Shown here one piece after another: positions 22,831 through 33,570 of a stretch of 64,000 nt of DNA. A program made the position numbers and the translations under genes. The notes under the pieces were generated by a model that ran no database searches, was not told the origin of the DNA, and saw only the letters and a list, made by a program, of their open reading frames with translations. Within the stretch, counting starts at the first letter, position 1; each line of letters begins with the position of its first letter. The stretch is taken from positions 70,558,682 through 70,622,681 of the forward strand of contig CM069453.1 of the NCBI GenBank assembly GCA_035610835.1, written 5' to 3'. The DNA comes from Ophiura sarsii. Lineage: Eukaryota > Echinodermata > Ophiuroidea > Amphilepidida > Ophiuridae.

Positions 22831-24794
22831 GAAAAAAATATATGGGAGCACCACACCAAATCAATGCGGAATTTGTGTAACCCTGTTATAGTTCTGGAAA
22901 AAGTACGAAGACTAAGCATGCAAATGTGAGGTTCGGGCAATTTTATTCTCCGGCGGGGTGGTATTTTGTTATTTAAATAAACGAATGGGACCTATCCGAT
23001 GCACCTACAATGATCAAATACGAAACAAGGTATTTAAAAAAAACTGGACGGGGGAGATAGAAGACTGTTGAATTATCCCGTGCTTTTTCTCTTACGTGAC
23101 ACGGGTCATTCTATACGTGCGTGTCACGGGTACCCGTATCCCGTAAGTCTCACTCTCCGTGAATTCCCAAACCCAACCCACAGTAGAGCCCAAGCCCCGT
23201 AATAACCTGCATAGTGCATACCACCACGCAGCGTTCGATTTAACCAATGTAGCATCACGAAATACGACACACTTTTGAACACTAATGCACAAATATGTAG
23301 CAAAAAGTGCTACGCCAAAAGATTCCCTACTTGATCTCTGATCACGTACCATCAAAGCCAAACCTAAAGATTGAGTGTCATCTTCAAATAACTAAAACAA
23401 AGTATGGTAAATCTTGAAATATCGGCGGTTCATTTTCACTTTCGTCCAGAGTTAAAAATCCCATTGGTTTACACGTACTTGCGCAGAATTTTTCTGTCGG
23501 TTTAAAATGTGTACAAAATGGCGGAGTTCTGCGCATCTCGGAGAAGTAATAATCATGACGTCACTTCTAGTCTTGTTTTCGTGTCGCATGGCAAAGGTCG
23601 AGGGGTTGTTGCCATATCATTGGGCTAATCATATTGAAGGGTTCACACCTCTCAGCCGCCCTCTTATGTCGCTATCTTGCAGGCTCCGATATTTGTACAG
23701 CTTTAGCGTCCGTACGGTAATATTGATGACTGGGGGATGTAGCCTAGGGTTCGCCATAATCATTGGGCTAATTGCGAGACCAAGGCAACACGGAACAAAG
23801 AGGCCGTGGACTCAGTGACTCAGTATATTACTAAATCATATAATATAATACAAAATAGCATCCAAATAGCTTAGTATATTACTAAATGGCATCCAAATAG
23901 CTGAAATAACTTACTGTGTCCTCTTACCTTCATATTATAACAATATCAATTACATTTTACAACAAAATCGCTTCAGAAGATGATTAATGCAAGTTATTAA
24001 TATTAGCAAATGCCGCGAATTTTAGGGGTTTGTGAAAAGGTTACGACTTAGAAACGTCGTTTCAAATGACGGGGTCGCTAATCTCCCCCGTCAAAAAAAA
24101 ATTGGGTATTATTTATCGACGTAAATAGTGTCAAGGGCGGAAGCACCTGCCTAAATGGTGAACAGTGAAGGCATACCAAAACGAGGGCGCTGTGTGTGGG
24201 TTCGTAGCTACAAATCTAACTTGATAAGGCCTAAAAATTGGCCTTACCCGACCGACCCTAAATACATCGCCGACCCTGACTATTTTTTTTATTATTTTGA
24301 GGGAGGATAAATAAAAATAACAATAAATATTTGTAAACAAAAAATGTAAAAAGAAAAAATATTAAAAATATAGGCCTATATATAAAAATTGAACGAAGTA
24401 GGCCTATTTCATTACTTTGTTCAATTTTTATACTTTAAAAGTTTCTGACTGTTTGCTTTCATTTTCGGCTATTTTAAGTCCACAAAGCAGGTTATTTAAA
24501 AATAATAATAATTTTTAAAAAATCCCGACCGACCTACCCTATTTGTTTTTTCCATGTTAGGCCAATCAAACACCTTTTTTTTAGGCCTAATGAATCAATA
24601 AGGGGTAAATCAATGCATTGATTTACCCCTAATGATTAATGATAAATTAAAGTTTATACTTTACTGGATAGGTGACAAGTATGCCATAAATGTAACCGGA
24701 GGGTAGAAAAGGTGTATTGAAAAGGTGTATTGAAATATGAATTTTGTACACGTATTTCAATGGGGAAGTTGTTTAGTGTGGTGCTGCCATGTCC
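22831..24794. other. Insert in family A copy 2, no gene recognised
   Basis: Contains unassigned frames (23092-23361 minus, 23507-23818 plus) without known motifs and a local 50-bp duplication at 23820-23905. An inverted hairpin lies at 24383-24430, and a perfect 30-bp palindrome at 24601-24630 (half site AGGGGTAAATCAATG). The segments 24230-24270 and 24520-24590 share a CCCGACCGACC motif with 12160-12200. Confidence 0.4.
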
Positions 24795-25000
24795 GTCTTA
24801 CTCATGGACATGCGTGCCCATTAGCTAAACGCAACACGTGCGACAAGTGTTATAGCGAGATTTAATCTTGTATATTCTTATCGAGAGGTCGCGCTTACGT
24901 TCTGATAGCGCATGAAGTTTGATATCTTTTCATTTGTAGAGGGATTTCCCTACGAAGCCATATCTTGATATTCAACTCTAGTGATTGCTTATAATATACT

Positions 25001-25368
25001 CAGTGGCGTGCGCAGGATATTGTGAGTGGGGGGGGGGGGGGGGGCCACCTGGCCATAAATGAAATTCCCCCGACTATTTTAGTAAAGAACTGCGCGCGTA
25101 GCGCGCGTTTTCCCCTTTTTTTGCACGATTGAGCTACATTTTGGCTCTAAAGAAGCTTGTACCAAAGAATATTGCATTTTGGGACGACATATGCGCGCGT
25201 AGCGCGCGAAAAATTTTCATCTGTGTTTTTGACTATCATAATTCCATGATGCCACTGACCTAGCATCCTTCTCAATTCCCCCGACTGGCCTAAGTTTCCC
25301 CCGACTGACTCAATAGTGGCCACCCCCCCCCCGGCCCCCCCCCCCCCCCCCCTTTGCGCACGCCACTG
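25001..25368. mobile_element. hAT-type MITE with intact 8-bp target duplication
   Basis: It begins CAGTGGCGTGCGCA and ends TGCGCACGCCACTG. The identical octamer AATATACT flanks it at 24993-25000 and 25369-25376, the hAT signature. The interior has G17 at 25028-25044, a long C-rich tract at 25323-25352, and two GCGCGCGTAGCGCGCG motifs near 25095 and 25193. No transposase, so non-autonomous. Confidence 0.92.
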
Positions 25369-25830
25369 AATATACTGTACATCGTGTGTGTATACAATAC
25401 GGTGACCTCCATCCAAGACTCCTATCATGAATCATGCTAAAAGCTGAAGATACCTCAGAGCAAGGCATTACAGAGACAGACAAATATAAAAAGGAATTTT
25501 CCATAACTAAAAGAGCAGTAAAAATCAATGTATTATATGTTATTTGTTTAAAAGCTTATCAGTCAGAATTCTTCTAATCATCCAAAAGAATAGATTCATT
25601 TCCGTGGTATGAAAAATATTCCTTTTCCAGGGCATTCAAGAATTGAAAATAACACCTACATTACGATATGTTACTGGTCACGTTTTATTGATACAACATG
25701 TATTTTACACCAGACACCCGTAAACAAAAGTTGTCCTGCGGTATTTCATAACCTATTGCAGACGTTATCGTATCCGTGAGCATCGAGAGCAATTTTCCCG
25801 CCAAATATCAAAGACAATCTCATGACTTAA

Positions 25831-28800
25831 GAGTCAATCTGTGTAATTTTTTAGAATTGATTCTATCCTTCAAATAATAGATTTTTCTCATAGCTTGTGT
25901 ATTGGTAGGCCCTTGGGCACTAACAACTAGGGTGACTTTCAAAAAATAAAAAATCGACTCGTTGCCATGGTAACCCACCAAAAACCAATTTGGGCCATTT
26001 TGGACCATATTTGCCCTGAAATTTACTTAAAATTGTCTTATGTCAAGAACTCACTGTACCAAAACGGAATAATACTGGAACCTTCCAATACAATCATCTC
26101 AAAGGACAACTCTTCCCCTACTGACTGCATCATTTAAAGGTAAATATCTTACTCCTAAAGGTAAATGCCAAGTATTTAAAGGTTGCCTGTTTTCAGTTTT
26201 GAAATAAAGGAGATTTTTGACCAAATGTATTACCTTAAAATTAATTCTGCCAGGGGTGCCAGAAATTTATCTTTGCTGGTGTGAGTAGTTAAATGTATTG
26301 CCCTTCCAAATCTGTAAAAAGTAGCTTGGGCAAATGATATTCCTAAGTACAGTGTTGCCAGGAACAACAGCCTTTTTGAAATCTGAGCATTTTTACTAAA
26401 TACGCCTTTTAACCCTATTTGTTATAAAAGCATGTGTTTTTTCAATAATATTCAATTAAAACATATTCTAATAACTCAGTTACATTCTTGTGGTTGATTG
26501 CAAAGGGTAATCTGTAATAATAATTCGACCTGTTGCCATGGTAACAACCAAAAACCAATTTTGGCCATTTTGGACCAAATTTGCCCTGAAATATACTTAA
26601 AATTATCGTATGTCAAGAACTGACCATACCAAAACAGAATAATACTGGAACCTTAGAATACAATCATATCAAAGGACTCCTCTTCCCCTACTGACTGCAT
26701 CATTTAAGGGTGAATATCTTTTTCTTAAAGGTAAATGCTAAGTATTTAAAGGTTGCCTATTTTCAGTTTTGAAAATCAAGGTGATTTTTGACCAAAAGTA
26801 TTGCCTTAAAAATCTTCTTTTTAGGGGTGCCAGAAATATGTCCTTGCTGGTGTAAGTAGTTCGATGTATTGCCCATTCAGATCGGTAAAAGGTAGCTTGG
26901 GCAAATGATATTCCTAAGTACAGTGTTGCCAGAAACAACAGCCATTTTTAAATCTAAGCAATTTTTACTAAATAAGGCTTTGTTATAAAAGCATGTGTTT
27001 TTCGAATGATCTTCAATCAAAACATATTCTAATGACTCAGTAAACTTTTTTTTGGGTTGATTGAAAAGGGTTATCTGTAATAACAATTCGACCTGTTGCC
27101 ATGGTAACAACCAAAAAACCATTTTTGCCATTTTGGACCAAATTTGCCATGAAATGTACTCAAAATTATCTTATGTCAAGAACTGAAACCAAAACAGAAT
27201 AATACTGAAACCTTAGAATACAATCACCTCAAAGGACAACTCTTCCCCTACTGACTGCATCATTTAAGGGTGAATTATCTTATTCTAAAGGTAAATGCTA
27301 AGTATTGAAAGATTGCCTATTTTCAGTTTTGAAAATCAAGGTGATTTTTGACCAAAAGTATTGCTTAAAAATCTCCTTTTCAGGGGTGCCAGAAATATGT
27401 CCTTGCTGGTGTAAATAGTCGATGTATTGTCCATTCAGATCTGTAAAAAGTAGCTTGGGTAAATTATATTCCTAAGTACAGTGTTACCAGAAACAACAGC
27501 CATTTTGAAATCAAAGCATTTTTGCTAAATAAGGCTCTTTAACCGTATTTGTTATAAAAGCATGTGTTTTCAATGATATTCAATCAAAACATATTCTAAT
27601 AACTCAGTAAACTTTTTTGGTTGATTGCAAAGGGTAATCTGTAATTATAATTCGACCTGTTGCCATGGTAACAACCCAAAAACAATTTTGGACCAAATTT
27701 GCCATGAAATGTACTCAAAATTATCTTATGTCAAGAACTGACCATACCAAAACAGAATAATACTGGAACCTTAGAATACAATCATCTCAAAGGACACCTC
27801 TTCCCCTACTGACTGCATCATTTAAGGGTGAATCTTATTCTTAAAGGTAAATGCTAAGTATTTAAAGGTTGCCTATTTTCAGTTTTGAAAATCAAGGTGA
27901 TTTTTGACCAAAAGTATTGCCTTAAAAATCTCCTTTTCAGAGGTGCCAGAAATATGTCCTTGCTGCTGTAAGTAGTTCGATGTATTGCCCATGCAGATCT
28001 ATAAAAAGTAGCTTGGGCAAATGATATTCCTAAGTTCAGTGTTGCCAGGAACAACAGCCATTTTTAAATCTAAGCATTTTTACTAAATATGGCTTTTGAA
28101 CCCTATCTGTTATAACTTATAAAGCATGTGTTTTTCAATGATATTCAATCAAAACATACTCTAATAACTCTGTTACATTATTGGGGTTGTTTGCAAAGGG
28201 TTATATGTAATGAAAATGTGACCTGTTGCCACGGTAACAACCAAAAACATCTTACTCTTAAAGGTAAATGCTAAGTATTTAAAGGTTGCCTATTTTCAGT
28301 TTTGAAAAAAAAGAAGCGATTTTTGACCAAAAGTATTGCCTTAAAAATCTCCTTTTCAGAGGTGCCAGAAATATGTCCTTGCTGCTGTAAGTAGTTCGAT
28401 GTATTGCCCATGCAGATCTATAAAAAGTAGCTTGGGCAAATGATATTCCTAAGTTCAGTGTTGCCAGGAACAACAGCCATTTTTAAATCTAAGCATTTTT
28501 ACTAAATATGGCTTTTGAACCCTATCTGTTATAACTTATAAAGCATGTGTTTTTCAATGATATTCAATCAAAACATACTCTAATAACTCTGTTACATTAT
28601 TGGGGTTGTTTGCAAAGGGTTATATGTAATGAAAATGTGACCTGTTGCCACGGTAACAACCAAAAACATCTTACTCTTAAAGGTAAATGCTAAGTATTTA
28701 AAGGTTGCCTATTTTCAGTTTTGAAAAAAAAGAAGCGATTTTTGACCAAAAGTATTGCCTTAAAAATCCCTCTTCCAGCTAGTAGCAGTTACATGTATTG

Positions 28801-31581
28801 CCCTTTCAAATCTGTAAACAGTAGCTTGGGCAAATGGTAAGTACGGTGTCGCCAGGCGCAACAGCCTTGTTAAAATCTGAGCATTTTGACTAAATATGCC
28901 TTTTCAAACAATATTTGTTATGAAAGCATGTGTTTTTTCAATGCTATTCAATCAAAACATATTCTATTAACTCGGTTACATTCTTGTGGTTGTTTTCAAA
29001 AAGTAATATGAAAAAGAGTGTTGCCTGGGTTACTGGATAACACCCAATTTCATAAACATAGACTGTACATAAATCCAGAGGCAAAGGCATATTTAGTCAA
29101 AATAGGCAACCTTTAAATACTTATCATTTACCTTTAAGAGTAAGATGTTTTTGGTTGTTACCGTGGCAACAGGTCACATTTTCATTACATATAACCCTTT
29201 GCAAACAACCCCAATAATGTAACAGAGTTATTAGAGTATGTTTTGATTGAATATCATTGAAAAACACATGCTTTATAAGTTATAACAGATAGGGTTCAAA
29301 AGCCATATTTAGTAAAAATGCTTAGATTTAAAAATGGCTGTTGTTCCTGGCAACACTGAACTTAGGAATATCATTTGCCCAAGCTACTTTTTATAGATCT
29401 GCATGGGCAATACATCGAACTACTTACAGCAGCAAGGACATATTTCTGGCACCTCTGAAAAGGAGATTTTTAAGGCAATACTTAAGGTCAAAAATCACCT
29501 TGATTTTCAAAACTGAAAATAGGCAACCTTTAAATACTTAGCATTTACCTTTAAGAATAAGATTCACCCTTAAATGATGCAGTCAGTAGGGGAAGAGGTG
29601 TCCTTTGAGATGATTGTATTCTAAGGTTCCAGTATTATTCTGTTTTGGTATGGTCAGTTCTTGACATATATGTAAGATAATTTTAAGTACATTTCATGGC
29701 AAATTTGGTCCAAAATTGTTTTTGGGTTGTTACCATGGCAACAGGTCGAATTGTAATTACAGATTACCCTTTGCAATCAACCAAAAAAGTTTACTGAGTT
29801 ATTAGAATATGTTTTGATTGAATATCATTAAAAACACATGCTTTTATAACAAATACGGTTAAAGAGCCTTATTTAGCAAAAATGCTTTGATTTCAAAATG
29901 GCTGTTGTTTCTGGTAACACTGTACTTAGGAATATCATTTACCCAAGCTACTTTTTACAGATCTGAATGGGCAATACATCGACTATTTACACCAGCATGG
30001 ACATATTTCTGGCACCCCTGAAAAGGAGATTTTTAAGCAATACTTTTGGTCAAAAATCACCTTGATTTTCAAAACTGAAAATAGGCAATCTTTCAATACT
30101 TAGCATTTACCTTTAGAATAAGATATTCACCCTTAAATGATGCAGTCAGTAGGGGAAGAGTTGTCCTTTGAGGTGATTGTATTCTAAGGTTTCAGTATTA
30201 TTCTGTTTTGGTTTCAGTTCTTGACATAAGATAATTTTGAGTACATTTCATGGCAAATTTGGTCCAAAATGGCAAAAATGGTTTTTTGGTTGTTACCATG
30301 GCAACAGGTCGAATTGTTATTACAGATAACCCTTTTCAATCAACCAAAAAAAAAGTTTACTGAGTCATTAGAATATGTTTTGATTGAAGATCATTCGAAA
30401 AACACATGCTTTTATAACAAATAGTGTTAAAAAGCCTTATTTAGTAAAAATTGCTTAGATTTAAAAATGGCTGTTGTTTCTGGCAACACTGTACTTAGGA
30501 ATATCATTTGCCCAAGCTACCTTTTACCGATCTGAATGGGCAATACATCGAACTACTTACACCAGCAAGGACATATTTCTGGCACCCCTGAAAAGAAGAT
30601 TTTTAAGGCAATACTTTTGGTCAAAAATCACCTTGATTTTCAAAACTGAAAATAGGCAACCTTTAAATACTTAGCATTTACCTTTAAGAATAAGATATTC
30701 ACCCTTAAATGATGCAGTCAGTAGGGGAAGAGGAGTCCTTTGATATGATTGTATTCTAAGGTTCCAGTATTATTCTGTTTTGGTATGGTCAGTTCTTGAC
30801 ATACGATAATTTTAAGTATATTTCAGGGCAAATTTGGTCCAAAATGGCCAAAATTGGTTTTTGGTTGTTACCATGGCAACAGGTCGAATTATTATTACAG
30901 ATTACCCTTTGCAATCAACCACAAGAATGTAACTGAGTTATTAGAATATGTTTTAATTGAATATTATTGAAAAAACACATGCTTTTATAACAAATAGGGT
31001 TAAAAGGCGTATTTAGTAAAAATGCTCAGATTTCAAAAAGGCTGTTGTTCCTGGCAACACTGTACTTAGGAATATCATTTGCCCAAGCTACTTTTTACAG
31101 ATTTGGAAGGGCAATACATTTAACTACTCACACCAGCAAAGACAAATTTCTGGCACCCCTGGCAGAATTAATGTTAAGGTAATACATTTGGTCAAAAATC
31201 GCCTTTATTTCAAAACTGAAAACAGGCAACCTTTAAATACTTGGCATTTACCTTTAGGAGTAAGATATTTACCTTTAAATGATGCAGTCAGTAGGGGAAG
31301 AGTTGTCCTTTGAGATGATTGTATTGGAAGGTTCCAGTATTATTCCATTTTGGTACAGTGAGTTCTTGACATAAGACAATTTTGACTAAATTTCAGGGCA
31401 AATATGGTCCAAAATGGCCCAAATTGGTTTTTGGTGGGTTACCATGGCAACGAGTCGATTTTTTATTTTTTGAAAGTCACCCTAGTTGTTAGTGCCCAAG
31501 GGCCTACCAATACACAAGCTATGAGAAAAATCTATTATTTGAAGGATAGAATCAATTCTAAAAAATTACACAGACTGACTC
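25831..31581. mobile_element. Giant TTAA-flanked palindrome, 5.75 kb
   Basis: Arms of about 2.45 kb (25831-28295 and 29100-31581) are near-identical inverted copies. They are bounded by TTAA at 25827-25830 and 31582-31585 and inserted in family A copy 3. The ends begin GAGTCAATCTGTGTAATTTT and GAGTCAGTCTGTGTAATTTT. Each arm is itself a tandem array of units of about 415-580 bp: six starts in the left half (near 26150, 26729, 27289, 27844, 28260 and 28679) and five in the right. Every unit has a GTTGCCATGGTAAC-like motif. No transposase or conserved long frame. The spacer 28296-29099 holds an extra 419-bp unit and a degenerate one. Confidence 0.93.
25961..31451. promoter_or_regulatory. Eleven RFX-type X-box motifs
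   Basis: GTTGCCATGGTAAC, or CACGG in place of CATGG, occurs at 25961, 26532, 27095, 27659, 28225 and 28644 on the plus strand. Its complement is at 29157, 29729, 30292, 30867 and 31438. The sequence fits the symmetrical RFX consensus GTNRCC-N(0-3)-RGYAAC. Spacing follows the tandem unit. Whether RFX proteins bind here is unknown; the motif could equally serve a transposase. Confidence 0.6.
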
Positions 31582-31892
31582 TTAATTTTGACAATCTACC
31601 CATTGCTCAATGCTCATACACCCTATCATGTGTATTAGTTGCAAAACCACCACAGGGTATAATTTTCCCGGGGTATTTGCATATCGTGTCGATAGCAGTT
31701 TGTTTTAAATTTTACCTTGTTTTGAAATGTAACACTAACAAATCTACACGTCTTCACCCGTGTATTAATGTAAGAGTAGTGTCGGGAATAGGGGAATAGT
31801 GAGTGCACGACAAGCGTTAACAAGATTATACTGTTGTCTATTCATGAGGTCGCTGATACATCTGGATGGCGCATGAAGTTCAATCAGGTAAT

Positions 31893-33313
31893 CCCGGTGG
31901 TTTCAGTCAACATTGACTTTTGGTACGCATGATCGTTCCAGAAATCGCAAAAAAGGGGTGTTTTTTTTACCATGTCCGCGGACATTCCGCGGACATTTAA
32001 TGTCCGCGATTTCCAAAAATAGGGGTGTTTTTGGAAGCTATGTCCGCGATTTCCAAAATTAGGGGTGTTTTTACGAATCTATGTCCGCGGAAGAATGTCC
32101 GCGCACATGTTTTGCGGGTGAATTGTGCCATAGAATTTCCATGTGATTTGGCATTTTCCGTTTATTTATAAATGTCCGGGTATAAATGATGTGATCCCAC
32201 AAAAATAAGGGAATCCCCCTTGTTACCGAGTGTGGGCCGAGTGTACCCGAATATTACCGGAAATAGTTTCTTAACTGATATAACTGATAGCCGCCAATCA
32301 GAAAACTTCAATGATATCTTGTGACATGGCTACGTCATAATTAATTGACTAAAAGATTCCCGATTTTTCCTCGGACAATTTCCGAAATAACGGAAAATGT
32401 TTCTTCCCACAATTCATCGGGGGATCCAATCCAGGATGTTGATGACAAATTATTGGCAAGCGCAACCGAAATTCTTTACTGGTGTTATTTTCTGTATGAA
32501 ATGGTAATATACCTGGGGATTTAAATGTCAAAACTGTATTTTCTCCGCTTGCACACAATCCAGGCACAGGAGAAGCAGAGCAAGATGAGTTTAATTTTGC
32601 AGTTTGGGGGCAAACTTCAGAAATCACTTTTACACAGGTGACGTAAAGGATGCAGAATTCCACAGTCTTGCATTCGACGAGACTTGACAATTCTTGTGTT
32701 GGGGTTGTGCCTTGGCCGGGCATTTTGGATAAGTCATTTTTTCTTGGATTTGGAAGCTAAACTTTGAACAGATTAAACATATCTAGCTCTGAGTTCTAGC
32801 TCTTTGTGGGAGAGCTATGCCATATGTATCCGAGCTCTAAGACTCTATGTGGGAGAGCTATGCCATATGTACCCGAGCTCTCTGTGGGAGAGCTATGGAA
32901 TGAAAGCATAATTTATTATGAGTCAAAGTATAAATAATACAATACATTACATTTAAGTAAATTAGTATTGTGTCATATCAAATTGAAATAGGACCGGGGC
33001 ATTTTAAACTAAATGTGTCCTCGTTTTTGCGCAAAAAGGGGTCATTTTAGAAAGTGTCCTTGATATGATAAAAAGGGGTGTTTTTTAAAGACAAAATGTC
33101 CTCGTTTTTGCGCAAAAAGGGGGGTCATTTTAGAACGTGTCCTTGATATGGTAAAAAAGGGGTGTTTTTTGAAGACAAAATGTCCTCGTTTTCGCGCAAA
33201 AAAGGGGGTCAAATTAGCAAAATTGTCCTTGAAACACCGTTAAATAGGGGGGTATTTTGAACTCCTGGAACGATCATGCGTTACCCCTCTGAATATGAAG
33301 AGAAACCACCGGG
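31893..33313. mobile_element. 1.4 kb TIR element with 8-bp target duplication
   Basis: It begins CCCGGTGGTTTC and ends with the complement GAAACCACCGGG; both ends also share GCATGATCGTTCCAG about 35 bases in. CAGGTAAT flanks it at 31885-31892 and 33314-33321. Subterminal regions hold repeats: ATGTCCGCGG with AGGGGTGTTTTT on the left, and about 82-bp tandem units with TGTCCTCGTTTTTGCGC on the right (33018-33230). Another tandem, GGGAGAGCTATGCCATATG, lies at 32789-32896. The 8-bp duplication would suit hAT, P or Merlin-like transposases, but the CCCGG end is not diagnostic. Confidence 0.85.
32349..32723 (-). CDS. Hypothetical 124-residue frame inside the TIR element
   Basis: The frame starts MPGQGTTPTQELSS and ends SEEKSGIF. 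It has balanced amino-acid composition, five to six cysteines and no internal repeats, unlike most frames in the window. No domain was recognised, no signal peptide or membrane segment is obvious, and no partner gene lies nearby. It occupies the middle of a transposon-like element between repeat-rich subterminal regions. It could be a captured host exon, a transposase remnant or chance. Confidence 0.2.
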   Translation of the reverse strand: MPGQGTTPTQELSSLVECKTVEFCILYVTCVKVISEVCPQTAKLNSSCSASPVPGLCASGENTVLTFKSPGILPFHTENNTSKEFRLRLPIICHQHPGLDPPMNCGKKHFPLFRKLSEEKSGIF

Positions 33314-33570
33314 CAGGTAATCTATAGAGGGATTTCCCCGCGAAAATATATCATGATAGCGTAGATTAAAATAAATATGCAACAACACTAGTATGACTAG
33401 TGATTGTGTGAATACAACGTGTGTGCACAAGAGGGACGGATATTTCTTGTTAGTTGTGGGGGGATGATAAGTGTGGCCCCCAAAAAATGAAATTGAGCTG
33501 GTATCATCTATGCGGTGCGCAGCACCGCACTCCGAGCTATTGCTCGGACTGGGGGGGGGGGGTGTCCAAG

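Larger units (their letters stand above)
22655..25440 (+). repeat. Dispersed repeat family A, copy 2 (interrupted)
   Basis: The first part, 22655-22830, and later parts, 24795-25000 and 25377-25440, follow the order of copy 1. They are split by about 1.96 kb of unrelated DNA (22831-24794) and by the hAT MITE 25001-25368. GGAGCACCACAC at 22845 and GTGTGGTGCTGCC at 24776 might be the inverted ends of the larger insert, but this is weak. Confidence 0.6.
25690..33450 (+). repeat. Dispersed repeat family A, copy 3 (split in three)
   Basis: Pieces 25690-25826, 31586-31892 and 33322-33450 together reconstruct the family A order seen in copy 1. They are separated by the giant palindrome (25831-31581) and the 8-bp-duplication element (31893-33313). 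The repeat gives the orientation and the empty-site sequence for both insertions. Confidence 0.75.

Noticed and set aside
23513..23640. Possible first exon (ATGGCGGAGTTC start near a TGACGTCA site and an inverted CCAAT)
   Set aside because: The frame stops after about 36 codons, with no donor site or continuation recognised.
26738..30674. A 66-codon frame recurring in both arms of the giant palindrome
   Set aside because: It is open in only 5 of 11 units, has no domain, and its recurrence follows from DNA-level repetition. Codon-level selection is not evident.
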